The notes: generated from the sequence alone by a model not told the origin. Shown: positions 18,101 to 27,465, numbered from the stretch's first letter. The stretch is 49,216 nt of DNA from Bacteroidales bacterium (GCA_014860665.1 JACZJI010000031.1:1-49216); one strand, 5' to 3'. Translations and numbers: made by a program.

Positions 18101-18875
18101 TCAGCAAGGAACCAAGAGAGTTAAGGCTGCGATTATTCGTGAAAAAGGAGTCAACGGTGACCGTGAAATGGCTTATGCTCTTTATCTTGCAGGTTTTGAT
18201 GTGAAAGATGTTCACATGACAGATCTTATTTCCGGAAGGGAAGATTTATCTGACATTGCATTTATTACTTTTGTAGGAGGGTTCTCTAATTCAGATGTAC
18301 TGGGTTCTGCTAAAGGTTGGGCCGGAGCATTCTTGTATAATCCAAAAGCTAAAAGGGCTCTGGATAATTTCTACAAAAGAAAAGATACCCTCAGCCTGGG
18401 AGTTTGCAATGGTTGTCAGCTAATGGTAGAATTGAATTTGATTTATCCTGATCATCCGGAAAAACCAGAAATGTTGCACAATGATTCTGGAAAATTTGAG
18501 TCTGCTTTTTTGAATATTGATATTCATGAAAACAATTCATTAATGTTGCAAAGCCTTGCAGGAACTCGTCTTGGTGTTTGGGTTGCACATGGTGAAGGAA
18601 AATTCAGTTTCCCGTATTACAGCGATAAATATCAGATTCCGGTTTCATATAGCTATGAAAAATACCCTGGAAATCCTAATGGTTCTGATTTTTCTACAGC
18701 AGCTATATGTTCTAACAACGGACGTCATCTTGCCATGATGCCGCACCTGGAACGTTCCATTTTCCCTTGGCAATGGGCAAATTATCCGGAGAACAGACAA
18801 AACGATCAGATCACTCCTTGGATGGAAGCATTTGTAAATGCCAGAAATTGGCTTGAAACTCATAGGGATATTTAA
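15180..18875 (+). CDS. purL: Phosphoribosylformylglycinamidine synthase, single-chain
   Basis: It converts FGAR, glutamine and ATP to FGAM in purine synthesis. It is the large one-piece form of 1231 aa: N-terminal PurS-like domain, linker with the signature EHCRHKIF (SEHCRH near residue 168), two AIRS-type halves (DDAAFFEVRKINS and GGSSFAQVLG regions) and a C-terminal glutamine amidotransferase. The nucleophile is C1076 in GVCNGCQ, and HGEGKF follows as the catalytic His region. The C-terminal halves are well conserved and the frame is intact. A single gene with its own -7 box, divergent from mntR. Confidence 0.97.
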   Translation: MIYFYSNDKVHYFLVDAPRPLTFTEHQRLSWLFSKTKLCTEKEFEGYFLGPRREMITPWSTNAVEITQNMGIGGIVRIEEFFKKDKDFTTYDPMLQQLYNGLGQDTFTIAHKADPILYVEDIDAYNEEQSLALSPDEVKYLKQVSEKIGRKLTDSEIYGFAQINSEHCRHKIFNGTFIIDGKEMPDSLFALIKKTSKESPRYLVSAYKDNVAFIKGPQIDQFAPSSGDDAAFFEVRKINSVLSLKAETHNFPTTVEPFNGAATGSGGEIRDRMAGGRGSVPLAGTAVYMTSYPRLGAGQPWESKIAKRKWLYHTPAQILIKASNGASDFGNKFGQPLINGSLFTFEHQENDKLFAFDKVIMLAGGVGYANARDAEKAVPEEGDIIVVLGGDNYRIGMGGGAVSSVDTGEYSKGTELNAVQRSNPEMQKRAANAIRACIESHTNPIISIHDHGAGGHLNCLSELVEDSGAVIDIKRLPVGDPTLSFKEILGNESQERMGIVIKEKDFDLVSKIASRERSPIYRVGTVKSDQHLVVKDDEKDLPVDLDLEYLFGKPPKTVLTDQTQTLKFTELEYDFSNFEKYLNQVLHLEGVACKDWLTNKVDRSVGGKVAMQQCTGALQLPLNNLGIMALDYNGERGIATALGHAPAPALLNPEKGSRLAVVESLTNLVWAPIENGLSGVSLSANWMWPAKNSGENERLYSAVKALSDFTVALGVPVPTGKDSLSMTQKYPDGQVVYAPGTVIVSAVGSVTDVKRAVTPNLKPVKKSRLIYIDFSNSTFALGGSSFAQVLGKMGTETPDANDADYIRNVFNTLQHLILQGLVLAGHDVSSGGLITTLLEMNFPNIDYGMKLRLDRFGEKDFIRLMFSEKPAVVIQVKNKKLVKTILSHAGINFKVIGRVCKRHHIAIRHHRKKIRLDIDRLRDVWRETSYLLDSKQTAGQLAHERFQNYKRQDLYFQFNRSFTGRKETLGILRHQQGTKRVKAAIIREKGVNGDREMAYALYLAGFDVKDVHMTDLISGREDLSDIAFITFVGGFSNSDVLGSAKGWAGAFLYNPKAKRALDNFYKRKDTLSLGVCNGCQLMVELNLIYPDHPEKPEMLHNDSGKFESAFLNIDIHENNSLMLQSLAGTRLGVWVAHGEGKFSFPYYSDKYQIPVSYSYEKYPGNPNGSDFSTAAICSNNGRHLAMMPHLERSIFPWQWANYPENRQNDQITPWMEAFVNARNWLETHRDI

Positions 18876-18899
18876 GAAAAGCAGGCTTTCTTCTTTTTT
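18874..18899 (+). terminator. Probable terminator overlapping the purL stop
   Basis: A 7-bp stem with one bulged A (18874-18881 with 18886-18892) and a 4-nt loop is followed by C and six T. The stem begins in the TAA stop codon. Confidence 0.55.
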
Positions 18900-19055
18900 A
18901 AAAACGAATCTGAATTTATGCAATATAATTGATATTCAGTTATTTTATGAAATAGTTGGGTTAAATATGTAAAAAACTGCTTATTTTTAATAAAAAAGAA
19001 GGGGTTGGGTATAAATTTTTTTAAATTAGCTCAATATTAACCAAAAAATTTTACC

Positions 19056-20702
19056 ATGAGAAAAATTACAATTTCACTATTAAGTATGTTGATGATGGTC
19101 AACTTTGCTTATGCCGGTGGATTGGTTACTAACACTAACCAGAGTGCTGCCTGGTCAAGGATGTTGGTTCGAGACGCTTCTACCAGTATAGATGCTGTGT
19201 ACTTTAACCCAGCTGGTTTGACCAAATTGGCCGATGGTTTTTACATTTCGTTAAGCAGCCAAACTATTATGCAAACCCAGACATTGACTGTTAGTCCTTT
19301 GTCATCTTTTTCAATGAATCAGACAAAGTTTACAGGAAATGTTTCTGCCCCAGTTTTCCCGGATCTTTACATGGCCTATAAAACTGGAAAGTGGGCATTT
19401 TCTTTTGGATTTAATGCTATCGGTGGTGGCGGTGGTGCTGAATTTAAAACCGGTGTTCCGATGGATGAAGTTCCAATTGCAGGATTGGTTCCGCAGTTTG
19501 CAAGCCTGGGCGTTACAGGATATTCGATGAACGCTTACCTGAAAGGAACTTCGATGTACTTTGGAATTCAGGCTGGTGTCTCTTATGAAATTTCTCCTGC
19601 TGTATCTGTATATTTAGGAGGCCGTTATAATATTGCCATGAATTCCTATAAGGGATATCTTAAAGATATAAGGTTTTTGACAGCTCAGGGACCGGTTGTC
19701 CCAGGAACTTATGTACAAGCTTTTTCAAACGCATTTTCTACAGCAGTGACAGGGCTTGATAATCTCGTTGCCGGAGGTGCTGGTGGTTACACGATTGCTC
19801 AGGCTCAAGCTGGTGGAGTACTTACAGCCGCAGATGTACAGCAGCTGGAAGCTGCTTTGACTGCTGTTGGTGCTTCTTCTTCAAACATTAGTTCAATGAC
19901 AATTGCAGATTTGAATACTAACTATAGCCCTGCTCTTTCCGCCACTGCTACACAATTAGGTGCGGCTGCTGCAATGTTGAGAGGTGCTCTTGCAGATCAA
20001 AACCTGGATGTTAAACAAAAAGGATCAGGCTTTACGCCTATTATCGGCGCAAATTTCTCTTTCTTGGATAACAATTTGGACATTGGAATTAAATATGAAT
20101 TTAAAACCAAAATGACTCTTACAAATACTACAGCTACTGATCCTACTACAGGGTTACAAGAAGGTTTTCTAATGGGATATAATGGTACCACTCCTGTATA
20201 TATGTTTGCTGATGGTGCCAAAACCAATGCCGATATTCCTTCTTATTTGTCAATTGGTGTTAGATATAATCTGGGTAAAGTTGTCAGCTTGCAGGCAGGA
20301 TACCATTTGTATGGGGACCGCAGCACTGGTTGGACCGACGTTAAGAATACCGTTGGAAAAAATTATCAGGAATATGGTTTAGGAGCTGAATTCCATGTTT
20401 CTCCGAAGTTACTCTTGAGTACAGGATATTTGTATTCTCAATCAGGTGTTAACCAAGCTTATCAGAGTGATTTGAGCTACAGTCTTTCTGCAAGTACTGT
20501 AGGCCTTGGTGGCGCATATAAAATCAGTGATCGCGTTACATTGCAATTGGGTGGATATCTTGTAACTTATAAACCGCAGACTTATACGATGACAGCTGAA
20601 TCAGGAACTACCCCGATGTCTTATAGTGAAAAATTCCAGAAATCAACTTGGGCAATTGCTGCTGGTCTTGACTTTAGCTTTGGTAAAAAGAGCAAGAAAT
20701 AG
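19056..20702 (+). CDS. FadL/OmpP1-type outer-membrane transport protein
   Basis: A 548-aa beta-barrel of the OMPP1/FadL/TodX family, which takes up long-chain fatty acids or other hydrophobic compounds. A Sec signal peptide (1-20, ending AYA) is followed by GGLVTNTNQSAAW and then the family motif AVYFNPAGLTKL at about 49-60. The rest is strand-rich with Gly/aromatic alternation and ends in a barrel strand (AAGLDFSFGK). An Ala/Gly-rich insertion lies at about 225-310 and could be an extracellular loop or a plug extension. A terminator follows. An acyl-CoA ligase gene 3 kb downstream is consistent with fatty-acid use but is not in the same operon. Confidence 0.88.
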   Translation: MRKITISLLSMLMMVNFAYAGGLVTNTNQSAAWSRMLVRDASTSIDAVYFNPAGLTKLADGFYISLSSQTIMQTQTLTVSPLSSFSMNQTKFTGNVSAPVFPDLYMAYKTGKWAFSFGFNAIGGGGGAEFKTGVPMDEVPIAGLVPQFASLGVTGYSMNAYLKGTSMYFGIQAGVSYEISPAVSVYLGGRYNIAMNSYKGYLKDIRFLTAQGPVVPGTYVQAFSNAFSTAVTGLDNLVAGGAGGYTIAQAQAGGVLTAADVQQLEAALTAVGASSSNISSMTIADLNTNYSPALSATATQLGAAAAMLRGALADQNLDVKQKGSGFTPIIGANFSFLDNNLDIGIKYEFKTKMTLTNTTATDPTTGLQEGFLMGYNGTTPVYMFADGAKTNADIPSYLSIGVRYNLGKVVSLQAGYHLYGDRSTGWTDVKNTVGKNYQEYGLGAEFHVSPKLLLSTGYLYSQSGVNQAYQSDLSYSLSASTVGLGGAYKISDRVTLQLGGYLVTYKPQTYTMTAESGTTPMSYSEKFQKSTWAIAAGLDFSFGKKSKK

Positions 20703-20727
20703 TTAATAGTGATATTATTCTTAATAA

Positions 20728-20759
20728 AAGCCATGAAACGTAGTTTCATGGCTTCTTTT
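20728..20759 (+). terminator. Terminator after the FadL-type gene
   Basis: A perfect 12-bp stem (20728-20739 with 20743-20754) with a 3-nt loop is followed by CTTTT. Confidence 0.85.
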
Positions 20760-20942
20760 GTTTCCACTAAGTAAGATTTTATTCTCGGATTTGAGTGATT
20801 TCTTTGAGCAAAGTTTTCATTTTATTGGAATTTATCTTAAGATGGAATATTGACGTGCTTAATTTATTTACAATAGTATGATAATAATCATATACTGTTG
20901 AGTTATAAAATTTTAGATAAGATTCCGTACGAACTACATTCT

Positions 20943-20972
20943 GTTGTCCCTGATTCATTTTTTATACTTTTG
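20943..20972 (+). promoter_or_regulatory. Bacteroidota-type promoter of the TonB-dependent receptor
   Basis: GTTG at 20943-20946 (-33) and TACTTTTG at 20965-20972 (-7) are 18 bp apart, close to the phylum consensus. The start should fall about 12 bp before the first ATG, giving a very short leader. The preceding 180 bp hold nothing else recognised. Confidence 0.65.
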
Positions 20973-20990
20973 TCGTTTATTTTTTGACAA

Positions 20991-22991
20991 ATGCGGTATA
21001 AAATGGCTTTTCAAAAATATTTTCTTATTGCTTTCTTGGGCTTTTTAAGCTTGACTTCTTATGGTCAAAATGATACTGTGAATCTTGCTGAAGTGAAAGT
21101 TTCGTCTTTAGGAAATGAAACTGTTTTTAAAGGGACTACGCAATTTATCCAGGTGATTCCCAGTAAAACACTTTCTGGGGCTCCCGTTACAAATTTTGAA
21201 GACATTTTACAGCAACTAGGAGGATTTGATTTACGCCAACGCGGTGTTTTTGGGATGCAGGCTGACTTGAGTATTCGAGGTGGTACCTATGATCAAAATT
21301 TGATTATGATTAATGGTATTCCGGTTAACGATCCCCAAACTGGACATAACAATCTTGATTTGGCTTTAACACCAGGAGATATATCAAAGATTGAAGTCAT
21401 TCAGGGGCCATCAGGAAGATGGTTTGGTCCCAATGCCTTTTCCGGGGCTATCAATATTATTACCAAGAAACCGGTCGGAAATGATCTGGATTTGAATGTA
21501 TCTGGAGGCCAATATGGTTTATTTTCTGCTTTCCTGGCAGGAAATTATCAAACCGGAAAAATCAGAAATCATACTTCAGCCATGATAAGGCGTTCCAACG
21601 GATATCGTTGGGACACGGATTTTAAAAATTACGGATTTTATCATCAGTCTGCATATAGTCACAACAGTACAACCGCAGCTTTGCAGCTGGCATATCAGGA
21701 CAGAGCTTATGGTGCATACGGTTTTTATACAACAGTTTATCCAGATCAGTTTGAGCATACCAGAAGTTTTTTTTCGAGCCTGAATTTTAATACCGGAAAG
21801 AAAGTGAATTTTCAGGGACAACTATCCTGGAAACGACTCTTCGATCGGTTCGACCTTTTCCGTCAGGGAAAGGGATGGTTTGAAAAACAAGGAGATTGGT
21901 ATGTGATGGGGGCAGACAGTGCAGGCTTCAGAACTCCGGCTGGTTTTTTCCCATATACTGGACCTAATTTTCATCGCACTGATGTTTTGAATGGCAATCT
22001 GGGGCTTCATTTTGATTCGAAACTGGGTAAGAGTTCAGCAGTATTTTCAGTATCGAATCAGCATATTTTAAGCAATGTTTTAGGGTTGCCTATGCATGAT
22101 ACCATTTATTCATCGGTTATGAAAGGTGGTTTTTATAATCATTCAGCTGACAGAACAGATTTTAACCTGAGTTTGAACCAATATTATTCCAAAAACAATT
22201 TTTCTGTTTCTCTGGGAACAGGAATCTATTATAATTGGAAATATGGTACTTTATGGTCGCCAGGACTGGACTTCGGATATTTCATCAATGAAAACCTGAA
22301 GTCGTTTCTTTCTGTAAACCAGGCGATACGAATTCCGACATTTACCGACCTTTATTACAACAGTCCTGGTTATACTCCAAATCCAAATCTAAAGCCGGAA
22401 AAAGTTTTAGGAATGGAGGCGGGAGTAAAATATTTCAGAAGAAATATTGTAACGACCATCTCCATATTTGACAGAATGGGTCGTGACCTTATTGATTGGG
22501 TGAAGACAGATCCGCAGGCAAACTGGGAAAGCCGTAATTTAACGAAACTTAATACATATGGTTTGGCCTTATCGGCAGTATATGATAACGATAATCCGCA
22601 GCAAAAATTCATTCAAAGTATTCGTGTAAATTATACTTATTTACAGAGTAATAAAAGTTCTACAGGTTATATTTCAGCTTATGCACTTGATTATCTGAGA
22701 CACGACTTTACAATTTTTGTGCAAAATAAAATTTTGAAAAAGCTCAGTTCCGGTTGGACATTTTCGATACAAAAACGAAACGGTGGTTATCTTGATTATC
22801 AAAGTTCTAAGGTGATTCCTTATGAGACAGTTTTTCTGCTGAATGCAAAAATCAGCTACGCCATAAAAAATGCTTCGCTCTATGTTCAGGGAAACAATTT
22901 GCTGAATCGTCCTTACCACGAAATGGGCAGTGTTCTCCTTCCAGGAATTTGGATATTTGGAGGCCTTCAGTACCATTTACCTTTGAAATAA
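20991..22991 (+). CDS. TonB-dependent outer-membrane receptor
   Basis: A 22-stranded outer-membrane receptor of 666 aa that takes up a scarce ligand with TonB energy. It has a signal peptide (to about residue 25, SYGQ), a short TonB-box region, a plug domain (about 45-160) with LSIRGGTYDQNLIMINGIPV, IEVIQGPSGRWFGPNAFSG and INIITKKP, and a barrel ending GLQYHLPLK. There is no CarboxypepD-like N-terminal extension and no SusD partner, so it is not a SusC-type polysaccharide receptor. Size and layout are BtuB/siderophore-like. The ligand cannot be read from the sequence; the class II ribonucleotide reductase in this window means the cell needs cobalamin, which is one candidate. A second ATG four codons in (MAFQKYF) is an alternative start. 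Confidence 0.9.
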   Translation: MRYKMAFQKYFLIAFLGFLSLTSYGQNDTVNLAEVKVSSLGNETVFKGTTQFIQVIPSKTLSGAPVTNFEDILQQLGGFDLRQRGVFGMQADLSIRGGTYDQNLIMINGIPVNDPQTGHNNLDLALTPGDISKIEVIQGPSGRWFGPNAFSGAINIITKKPVGNDLDLNVSGGQYGLFSAFLAGNYQTGKIRNHTSAMIRRSNGYRWDTDFKNYGFYHQSAYSHNSTTAALQLAYQDRAYGAYGFYTTVYPDQFEHTRSFFSSLNFNTGKKVNFQGQLSWKRLFDRFDLFRQGKGWFEKQGDWYVMGADSAGFRTPAGFFPYTGPNFHRTDVLNGNLGLHFDSKLGKSSAVFSVSNQHILSNVLGLPMHDTIYSSVMKGGFYNHSADRTDFNLSLNQYYSKNNFSVSLGTGIYYNWKYGTLWSPGLDFGYFINENLKSFLSVNQAIRIPTFTDLYYNSPGYTPNPNLKPEKVLGMEAGVKYFRRNIVTTISIFDRMGRDLIDWVKTDPQANWESRNLTKLNTYGLALSAVYDNDNPQQKFIQSIRVNYTYLQSNKSSTGYISAYALDYLRHDFTIFVQNKILKKLSSGWTFSIQKRNGGYLDYQSSKVIPYETVFLLNAKISYAIKNASLYVQGNNLLNRPYHEMGSVLLPGIWIFGGLQYHLPLK

Positions 22992-23083
22992 TTTAAAATC
23001 AGGAAATAAACGACTGGAAAAATTTTGGCGAAAGCATTTTTTAAAAAATCGCTATCTTAGCGCCCCAATGTTAATAATGAACA

Positions 23084-23845
23084 ATGCAGAAAATTGTATT
23101 AATTACGGGTGCAACCAGTGGTATCGGTCTTTCCTGCGCCCGAAAATTTGCTGAAAACGGTAATCATCTGATTATTACAGGACGCCGTAAGGAAAGACTG
23201 GAAGAAATTACTACCGAAATAATCCAAAAATATAAGGTAAAAGTCTATTCTCTTCATTTTGATGTTCGAGATAAAGAAGCTGTTGCAAAAGCCATCGCAT
23301 CGTTACCTGATGAATGGTCAAAAATTGATGTACTTATCAATAATGCCGGACTGGCTGTCGGTATGAACACGATCCAGGAAGGGGTCCTTGATGACTGGGA
23401 AAGAATGATTGATACAAATGTCAAAGGTTTGTTGTATATAAGTCGTTCGGTGCTTCCCGGAATGGTGGAAAGAAAAAGTGGCCATGTTATTAACATTGGC
23501 TCCATTGCAGGTAAAGAAGTTTATCCAAACGGAAATGTTTATTGTGCTACCAAACATGCCGTTGATGCTCTTACTAAAGGAATGAGGATTGATACTGTAC
23601 ATGATGGAATAAAGGTCACGCAAATTGCACCAGGCGCCGTTGAGACAGAATTTTCAATTGTCCGATTTAAGGGAGACCATGGGAAAGCGGATGCGGTTTA
23701 TAAAGGTTTCGAGCCACTTCATCCTGAGGACATCGCAGAAGTAGCTTGGTTTGTGACAACACTTCCGGCCAATGTCAACATTAATGACCTGACCATTATG
23801 CCAACTGCCCAGGCAAGCGCAGGGGTTTTTCATAAGGAGCTTTAA
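23084..23845 (+). CDS. Short-chain dehydrogenase/reductase (YdfG-like)
   Basis: An NAD(P)-dependent oxidoreductase of 253 aa with the full classical SDR set: cofactor loop TGATSGIG at 7-14, RR after the second strand (GRRKERLEE) favouring NADP, NNAG near 86-89, catalytic Ser in NIGSIAG, and YCATK as the Tyr/Lys pair. The overall sequence resembles YdfG-type 3-hydroxy acid (serine/threonine) dehydrogenases; the substrate is not certain. It precedes the acyl-CoA ligase by 67 bp on the same strand and may be co-transcribed with it. Confidence 0.92.
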   Translation: MQKIVLITGATSGIGLSCARKFAENGNHLIITGRRKERLEEITTEIIQKYKVKVYSLHFDVRDKEAVAKAIASLPDEWSKIDVLINNAGLAVGMNTIQEGVLDDWERMIDTNVKGLLYISRSVLPGMVERKSGHVINIGSIAGKEVYPNGNVYCATKHAVDALTKGMRIDTVHDGIKVTQIAPGAVETEFSIVRFKGDHGKADAVYKGFEPLHPEDIAEVAWFVTTLPANVNINDLTIMPTAQASAGVFHKEL

Positions 23846-23912
23846 TAGTCAAATCTTTTCCAAAAGGAAAAATTACGGATTTGAATCTTTATATATAACT
23901 AATTTATAGACA

Positions 23913-25673
23913 ATGAGGGTACGAAGACTGTTTGACCTACTGGATCACTATGAGCAGTCATATAAACCTAAAGATGATGTGCTGGCAGGAAAGGTTAACG
24001 GCGAATGGGTGAAATATGACTTAAAAACCGTTCGTGAAATGGTCAATAACATCAGTTATGGTCTGCTTGCACTAGGGGTAAGAAAAGGTGACAAAATAGG
24101 CACAATTTCTCCAAACCGGCCTGAATGGAATATTATTGATATGGCAATTCTACAAATTGGAGCCGTTCATGTTCCTATTTATCCGACCATAAGCGAGACT
24201 GATTACAGGTATATCTTGGAACATTCGGAAGTTCTTTATGTTTTTATTTCCGGGTGGGACTTGTACCGTAAAATCAAGCACATTGTTCCTGATATTCCGA
24301 ACATCAAGGGGATTTATACTTTTAAACATTTTGATGATGTTCCGCATCTGGAAGAGCTTATCGAATTCGGAAAATCAAAAACGGATGAATTACTGCTTGA
24401 AGAATCGCGTGCTACCGTTTATCCGGAGGATGTTGCTTCTATAATTTATACATCAGGAACGACTGGAAAACCAAAAGGGGTTATGCTCTCCCACAAAAAT
24501 ATCATGAGCAATGTTTTGAACCTTTATCATATTTTTCCGGTTGATGAAAATTGCAAGGTGGTAAGCTATCTTCCTTTGTGCCACGTTTTTGAGCGTACAA
24601 ATATTTATATTCTGCTTTATCTCGGGGTTTCCATTTATTACGCCGAAAATATGGGAACCATTGCAGCTAATATTCAAGAGGTAAAACCTCATGTTTTGAC
24701 CACGGTACCCCGTCTGCTGGAGAAAGTTTATGATAAAATTATGGCAAAGGGAAGAGATTTGAGTCCTGTTGCTAAAACGCTGTTTTTTAATGCGGTTTCT
24801 CTTGGAAATAAATTTGAATATGATATTAAAAATCCTATTTTTCTCGCACAGCGAAAAATCTATGATAAATTAATTTATTCAAAATGGAGGGAAGCATTGG
24901 GTGGAAATATGCGTGCTGTCGTTTCTGGTGGAGCTGCCCTGCAGCCAAGGTTGGCGAGAGTTTTTAATGCAGCCGGAATCCCCGTTGTTGAGGGCTATGG
25001 GATGACAGAAACGGCTCCTGTTATTTCCTGCAACACTTTTGAAAAAGGAAACCGGAAAATAGGAACTGTTGGCCCTCCTGTAAAAAATGTTCAGATAAAA
25101 ATTTCTGAAACCGGTGAAATTTTGGTCAAAGGGGATAACGTAATGGTAGGCTATTTCAAGGAACCTGAAATGACAAAAGTTACCGTTGTTGACGGATGGA
25201 TGCACACGGGCGATGTGGGGATTGTGGATGAAGATGGTATGTTGAAAATCACAGGAAGGGTAAAAGAGATCTTTAAAACCTCCATGGGAAAATATATTTC
25301 GCCTGCACTGATTGAAAATAAATTTAAAGAATCTGCTTTCATCGATCAAATTATGGTGGTGGGAGAGAACCAGAAATTTGCCGCTGCTCTTGTTGTTCCT
25401 GATTTTGAGTATTTACAAGGGTGGTGTAAACAAAAAAGTTGTCCTTTTACAGGAAACAAGGATATTATTTCACACGCTGAGATAATTAACCGGTTTAAGG
25501 AAGAGATCAACCATTATAATAAATTTTTTGGTGATACTGAAAAAATCAAGAAATTCGAATTGCTTGACCACGAATGGACGATTGAATCAGGTGAAATAAC
25601 CGCTAACTTAAAGCTGAAAAGAGAATTTATTTCTCAGAAATATTCCGATCAGATAAGTAAGATGTTTAGCTAA
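23913..25673 (+). CDS. Long-chain acyl-CoA synthetase (AMP-forming)
   Basis: It activates fatty acids to acyl-CoA through an acyl-AMP. Motifs of the ANL superfamily are present: the P-loop-like YTSGTTGKPKGVMLSH near 179-194, GYGMTETAP near 364-372, and TGDVG followed by GRVKEIFKTSMGKYISP, the hinge and C-terminal Lys region of long-chain enzymes. Length (586 aa) is normal for the Bacteroidota FAA1-type family. It converges on holA with only 11 bp between stops, so no separate terminator is present. Confidence 0.93.
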   Translation: MRVRRLFDLLDHYEQSYKPKDDVLAGKVNGEWVKYDLKTVREMVNNISYGLLALGVRKGDKIGTISPNRPEWNIIDMAILQIGAVHVPIYPTISETDYRYILEHSEVLYVFISGWDLYRKIKHIVPDIPNIKGIYTFKHFDDVPHLEELIEFGKSKTDELLLEESRATVYPEDVASIIYTSGTTGKPKGVMLSHKNIMSNVLNLYHIFPVDENCKVVSYLPLCHVFERTNIYILLYLGVSIYYAENMGTIAANIQEVKPHVLTTVPRLLEKVYDKIMAKGRDLSPVAKTLFFNAVSLGNKFEYDIKNPIFLAQRKIYDKLIYSKWREALGGNMRAVVSGGAALQPRLARVFNAAGIPVVEGYGMTETAPVISCNTFEKGNRKIGTVGPPVKNVQIKISETGEILVKGDNVMVGYFKEPEMTKVTVVDGWMHTGDVGIVDEDGMLKITGRVKEIFKTSMGKYISPALIENKFKESAFIDQIMVVGENQKFAAALVVPDFEYLQGWCKQKSCPFTGNKDIISHAEIINRFKEEINHYNKFFGDTEKIKKFELLDHEWTIESGEITANLKLKREFISQKYSDQISKMFS

Positions 25674-25684
25674 GAAGCGAATTT

Positions 25685-26698
25685 TCAGGAAAGAATCTGA
25701 AGGGTAAAATCCTTTAGCGGTCCGTACGACGTTGAATCGCGCAAGCCGACACCTTTGCATTTTAAATCCAATTCGTGAAGTTGCGTAATGATTTGTTTAA
25801 GCTTCTCGGGAGGGTAATTTTTTGCTGCAGTGCGGTATTCTTCGTAGAAAAAAGGATTGATACCTAATTTTGATGCCACAATATTTTTGCTTTCGCTGCT
25901 AATTTGGTGAAACAGAAACACCTTCATGAAAAATGAATGTATCATGGGTATGACAAGAAACAGTGAGTTCTGTTTAGGGTTGGCTTCGAAATACTGAATA
26001 ATTCTAAAAGCTCTGAAGGCATCACGTGTGCTCAATGCTTTGGTAAGTTCAAAAATATTGAATTCCTTACTGATCCCAATATTTTGCTCGATATTATCTG
26101 ATGTAATAGGATCTCCTGGTCCTAAATTAATCATTAATTTTTTGAGCTCATTACTAATGCGGCTCAAATCATTGCCAAGGTATTCTGAAAGTAGGAGGGC
26201 AGAACCTGGAGAAATAGTAAAACCCATTCCTCTTACTTTATCACTTATCCAATCAGGTATTTGATTATCATATAGTTTTGCTGATTCAAAAAGTACTGTA
26301 TCCTGCGATTTGCTTAAAAGCTTATAGGTGGATTTACGTTTGTCGAGTTTTTTATATTTGTAATTGATAACAAGAATTGTAGAAGCCGATGGAGCTTGTA
26401 GATAAGGCTCCAAAAGTTCGATATTTCCTAAGTCCTGAGCTTCTTTGACGATGATCAGAAGATAATTGCTCATCATCGGAAACCGACGCGCCTGATCAAT
26501 AATTTCACGCGGTGTCGTATCGCGTCCATATACTACCGTCTGATTAAAATCACGATCTGCTTCTTCCAGTGCGTTTTGTTCAAGATAAGCAGTCAGCGTG
26601 TCTATGTAATACGGTTCTTCCCCGTAAAGGAAATATACAGGATTGAAGATTTTCTTCTTTAAAGATTCTAGAATCTGCCTTTCGGATGTAAAAATCAA
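25685..26698 (-). CDS. holA: DNA polymerase III subunit delta
   Basis: The clamp-loader subunit that opens the beta sliding clamp. The N-terminus carries the family's NPVYFLYGEEPYYID (Walker-like but degenerate), followed by the AAA+-like domain with FPMMSNYLLIIVKEAQDL and a helical C-terminal domain with LGINPFFYEEYRTAAKNY. Length of 337 aa is normal. It overlaps the end of amn by 4 bp and is the second gene of that operon. Confidence 0.92.
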   Translation of the reverse strand: MIFTSERQILESLKKKIFNPVYFLYGEEPYYIDTLTAYLEQNALEEADRDFNQTVVYGRDTTPREIIDQARRFPMMSNYLLIIVKEAQDLGNIELLEPYLQAPSASTILVINYKYKKLDKRKSTYKLLSKSQDTVLFESAKLYDNQIPDWISDKVRGMGFTISPGSALLLSEYLGNDLSRISNELKKLMINLGPGDPITSDNIEQNIGISKEFNIFELTKALSTRDAFRAFRIIQYFEANPKQNSLFLVIPMIHSFFMKVFLFHQISSESKNIVASKLGINPFFYEEYRTAAKNYPPEKLKQIITQLHELDLKCKGVGLRDSTSYGPLKDFTLQILS

Positions 26699-27465
26699 AA
26701 TCTTAAATGTTTGACAGTTAGTCCTTTATTCTTAAGTTGTTCCAGCGATTTAATGCCAATCTTTACGTGTTCTTCCACAAATTTTGCGTTGACGGCTTTA
26801 TCGCTTTCCTGAGTCTTAACACCCTCAGGAATCATAGGTTGGTCCGTAATAAGAAGTAAAGCGCCAGTTGGAATTTTATTATAGAATCCTACACTGAAAA
26901 TCGTAGCAGTTTCCATATCGATAGCCATACTTCGGGTTTTCCGAAGAAGTTTCTTAAACTTATTGTCGTGTTCCCAGACTCGTCTATTTGTCGTGAAAAC
27001 AGTTCCTGTCCAGTAATCTCGTGAAAATTCCCTAACGGTTGTTGAAATGGCTTTTTGCAAATTAAATGCAGGAAGAGCTGGTACTTTTGAAGGGAAATAA
27101 TCGTTGGAAGTTCCTTCTCCACGAATGGCAGCTATAGGAAGAATCAAATCACCTACCTCATTCTTTTTTTTCAATCCGCCACATTTCCCTAAAAACAATA
27201 CAGCTTTGGGTTCAATTGCAGCGAGCAAATCCATAATAGTCGCTGCATTTGCGCTTCCCATTCCAAAATTAATTATGGTAATATCATCTGCGGTAGCCGC
27301 ATTCATAGGTTTTTCCCTATCGGCTACCTCAACTTTGTTCCATTCACAAAAAAGGTCTATGTACTGATCGAAGTTGGTTAGAAGGATATATTCTCCAAAG
27401 TTTTCAAGGGGCATACCGGTGTAACGCGGAAGCCAGTCTTTAACGATTTCTAATTTCGTTTTCAT
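26695..27465 (-). CDS. amn: AMP nucleosidase
   Basis: It hydrolyses AMP to adenine and ribose 5-phosphate. The phosphorylase-type core is clear: NFGMGSANAAT, FLGKCGGLKKKNEVGDLILP, IRGEGTSNDYFP and SMAIDMETATIFSVGF with the conserved METAT. The start is set at the ATG giving MKTKLEIVKDW (256 aa), because a -7 box ends 12 bp upstream; a longer frame reaching 27546 would begin before that promoter. The short form without the extra N-terminal regulatory domain of E. coli Amn is usual in this phylum. Operon with holA. Confidence 0.9.
   Translation of the reverse strand: MKTKLEIVKDWLPRYTGMPLENFGEYILLTNFDQYIDLFCEWNKVEVADREKPMNAATADDITIINFGMGSANAATIMDLLAAIEPKAVLFLGKCGGLKKKNEVGDLILPIAAIRGEGTSNDYFPSKVPALPAFNLQKAISTTVREFSRDYWTGTVFTTNRRVWEHDNKFKKLLRKTRSMAIDMETATIFSVGFYNKIPTGALLLITDQPMIPEGVKTQESDKAVNAKFVEEHVKIGIKSLEQLKNKGLTVKHLRF

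Noticed and set aside
23053..23060. TATCTTAG as a -7 box for the short-chain dehydrogenase
   Set aside because: One mismatch to TAnnTTTG and the nearest TTTG is 25 bp away; too weak to list.
24879..25349. 156-aa minus-strand frame
   Set aside because: Antisense of the acyl-CoA ligase; no recognisable motif.
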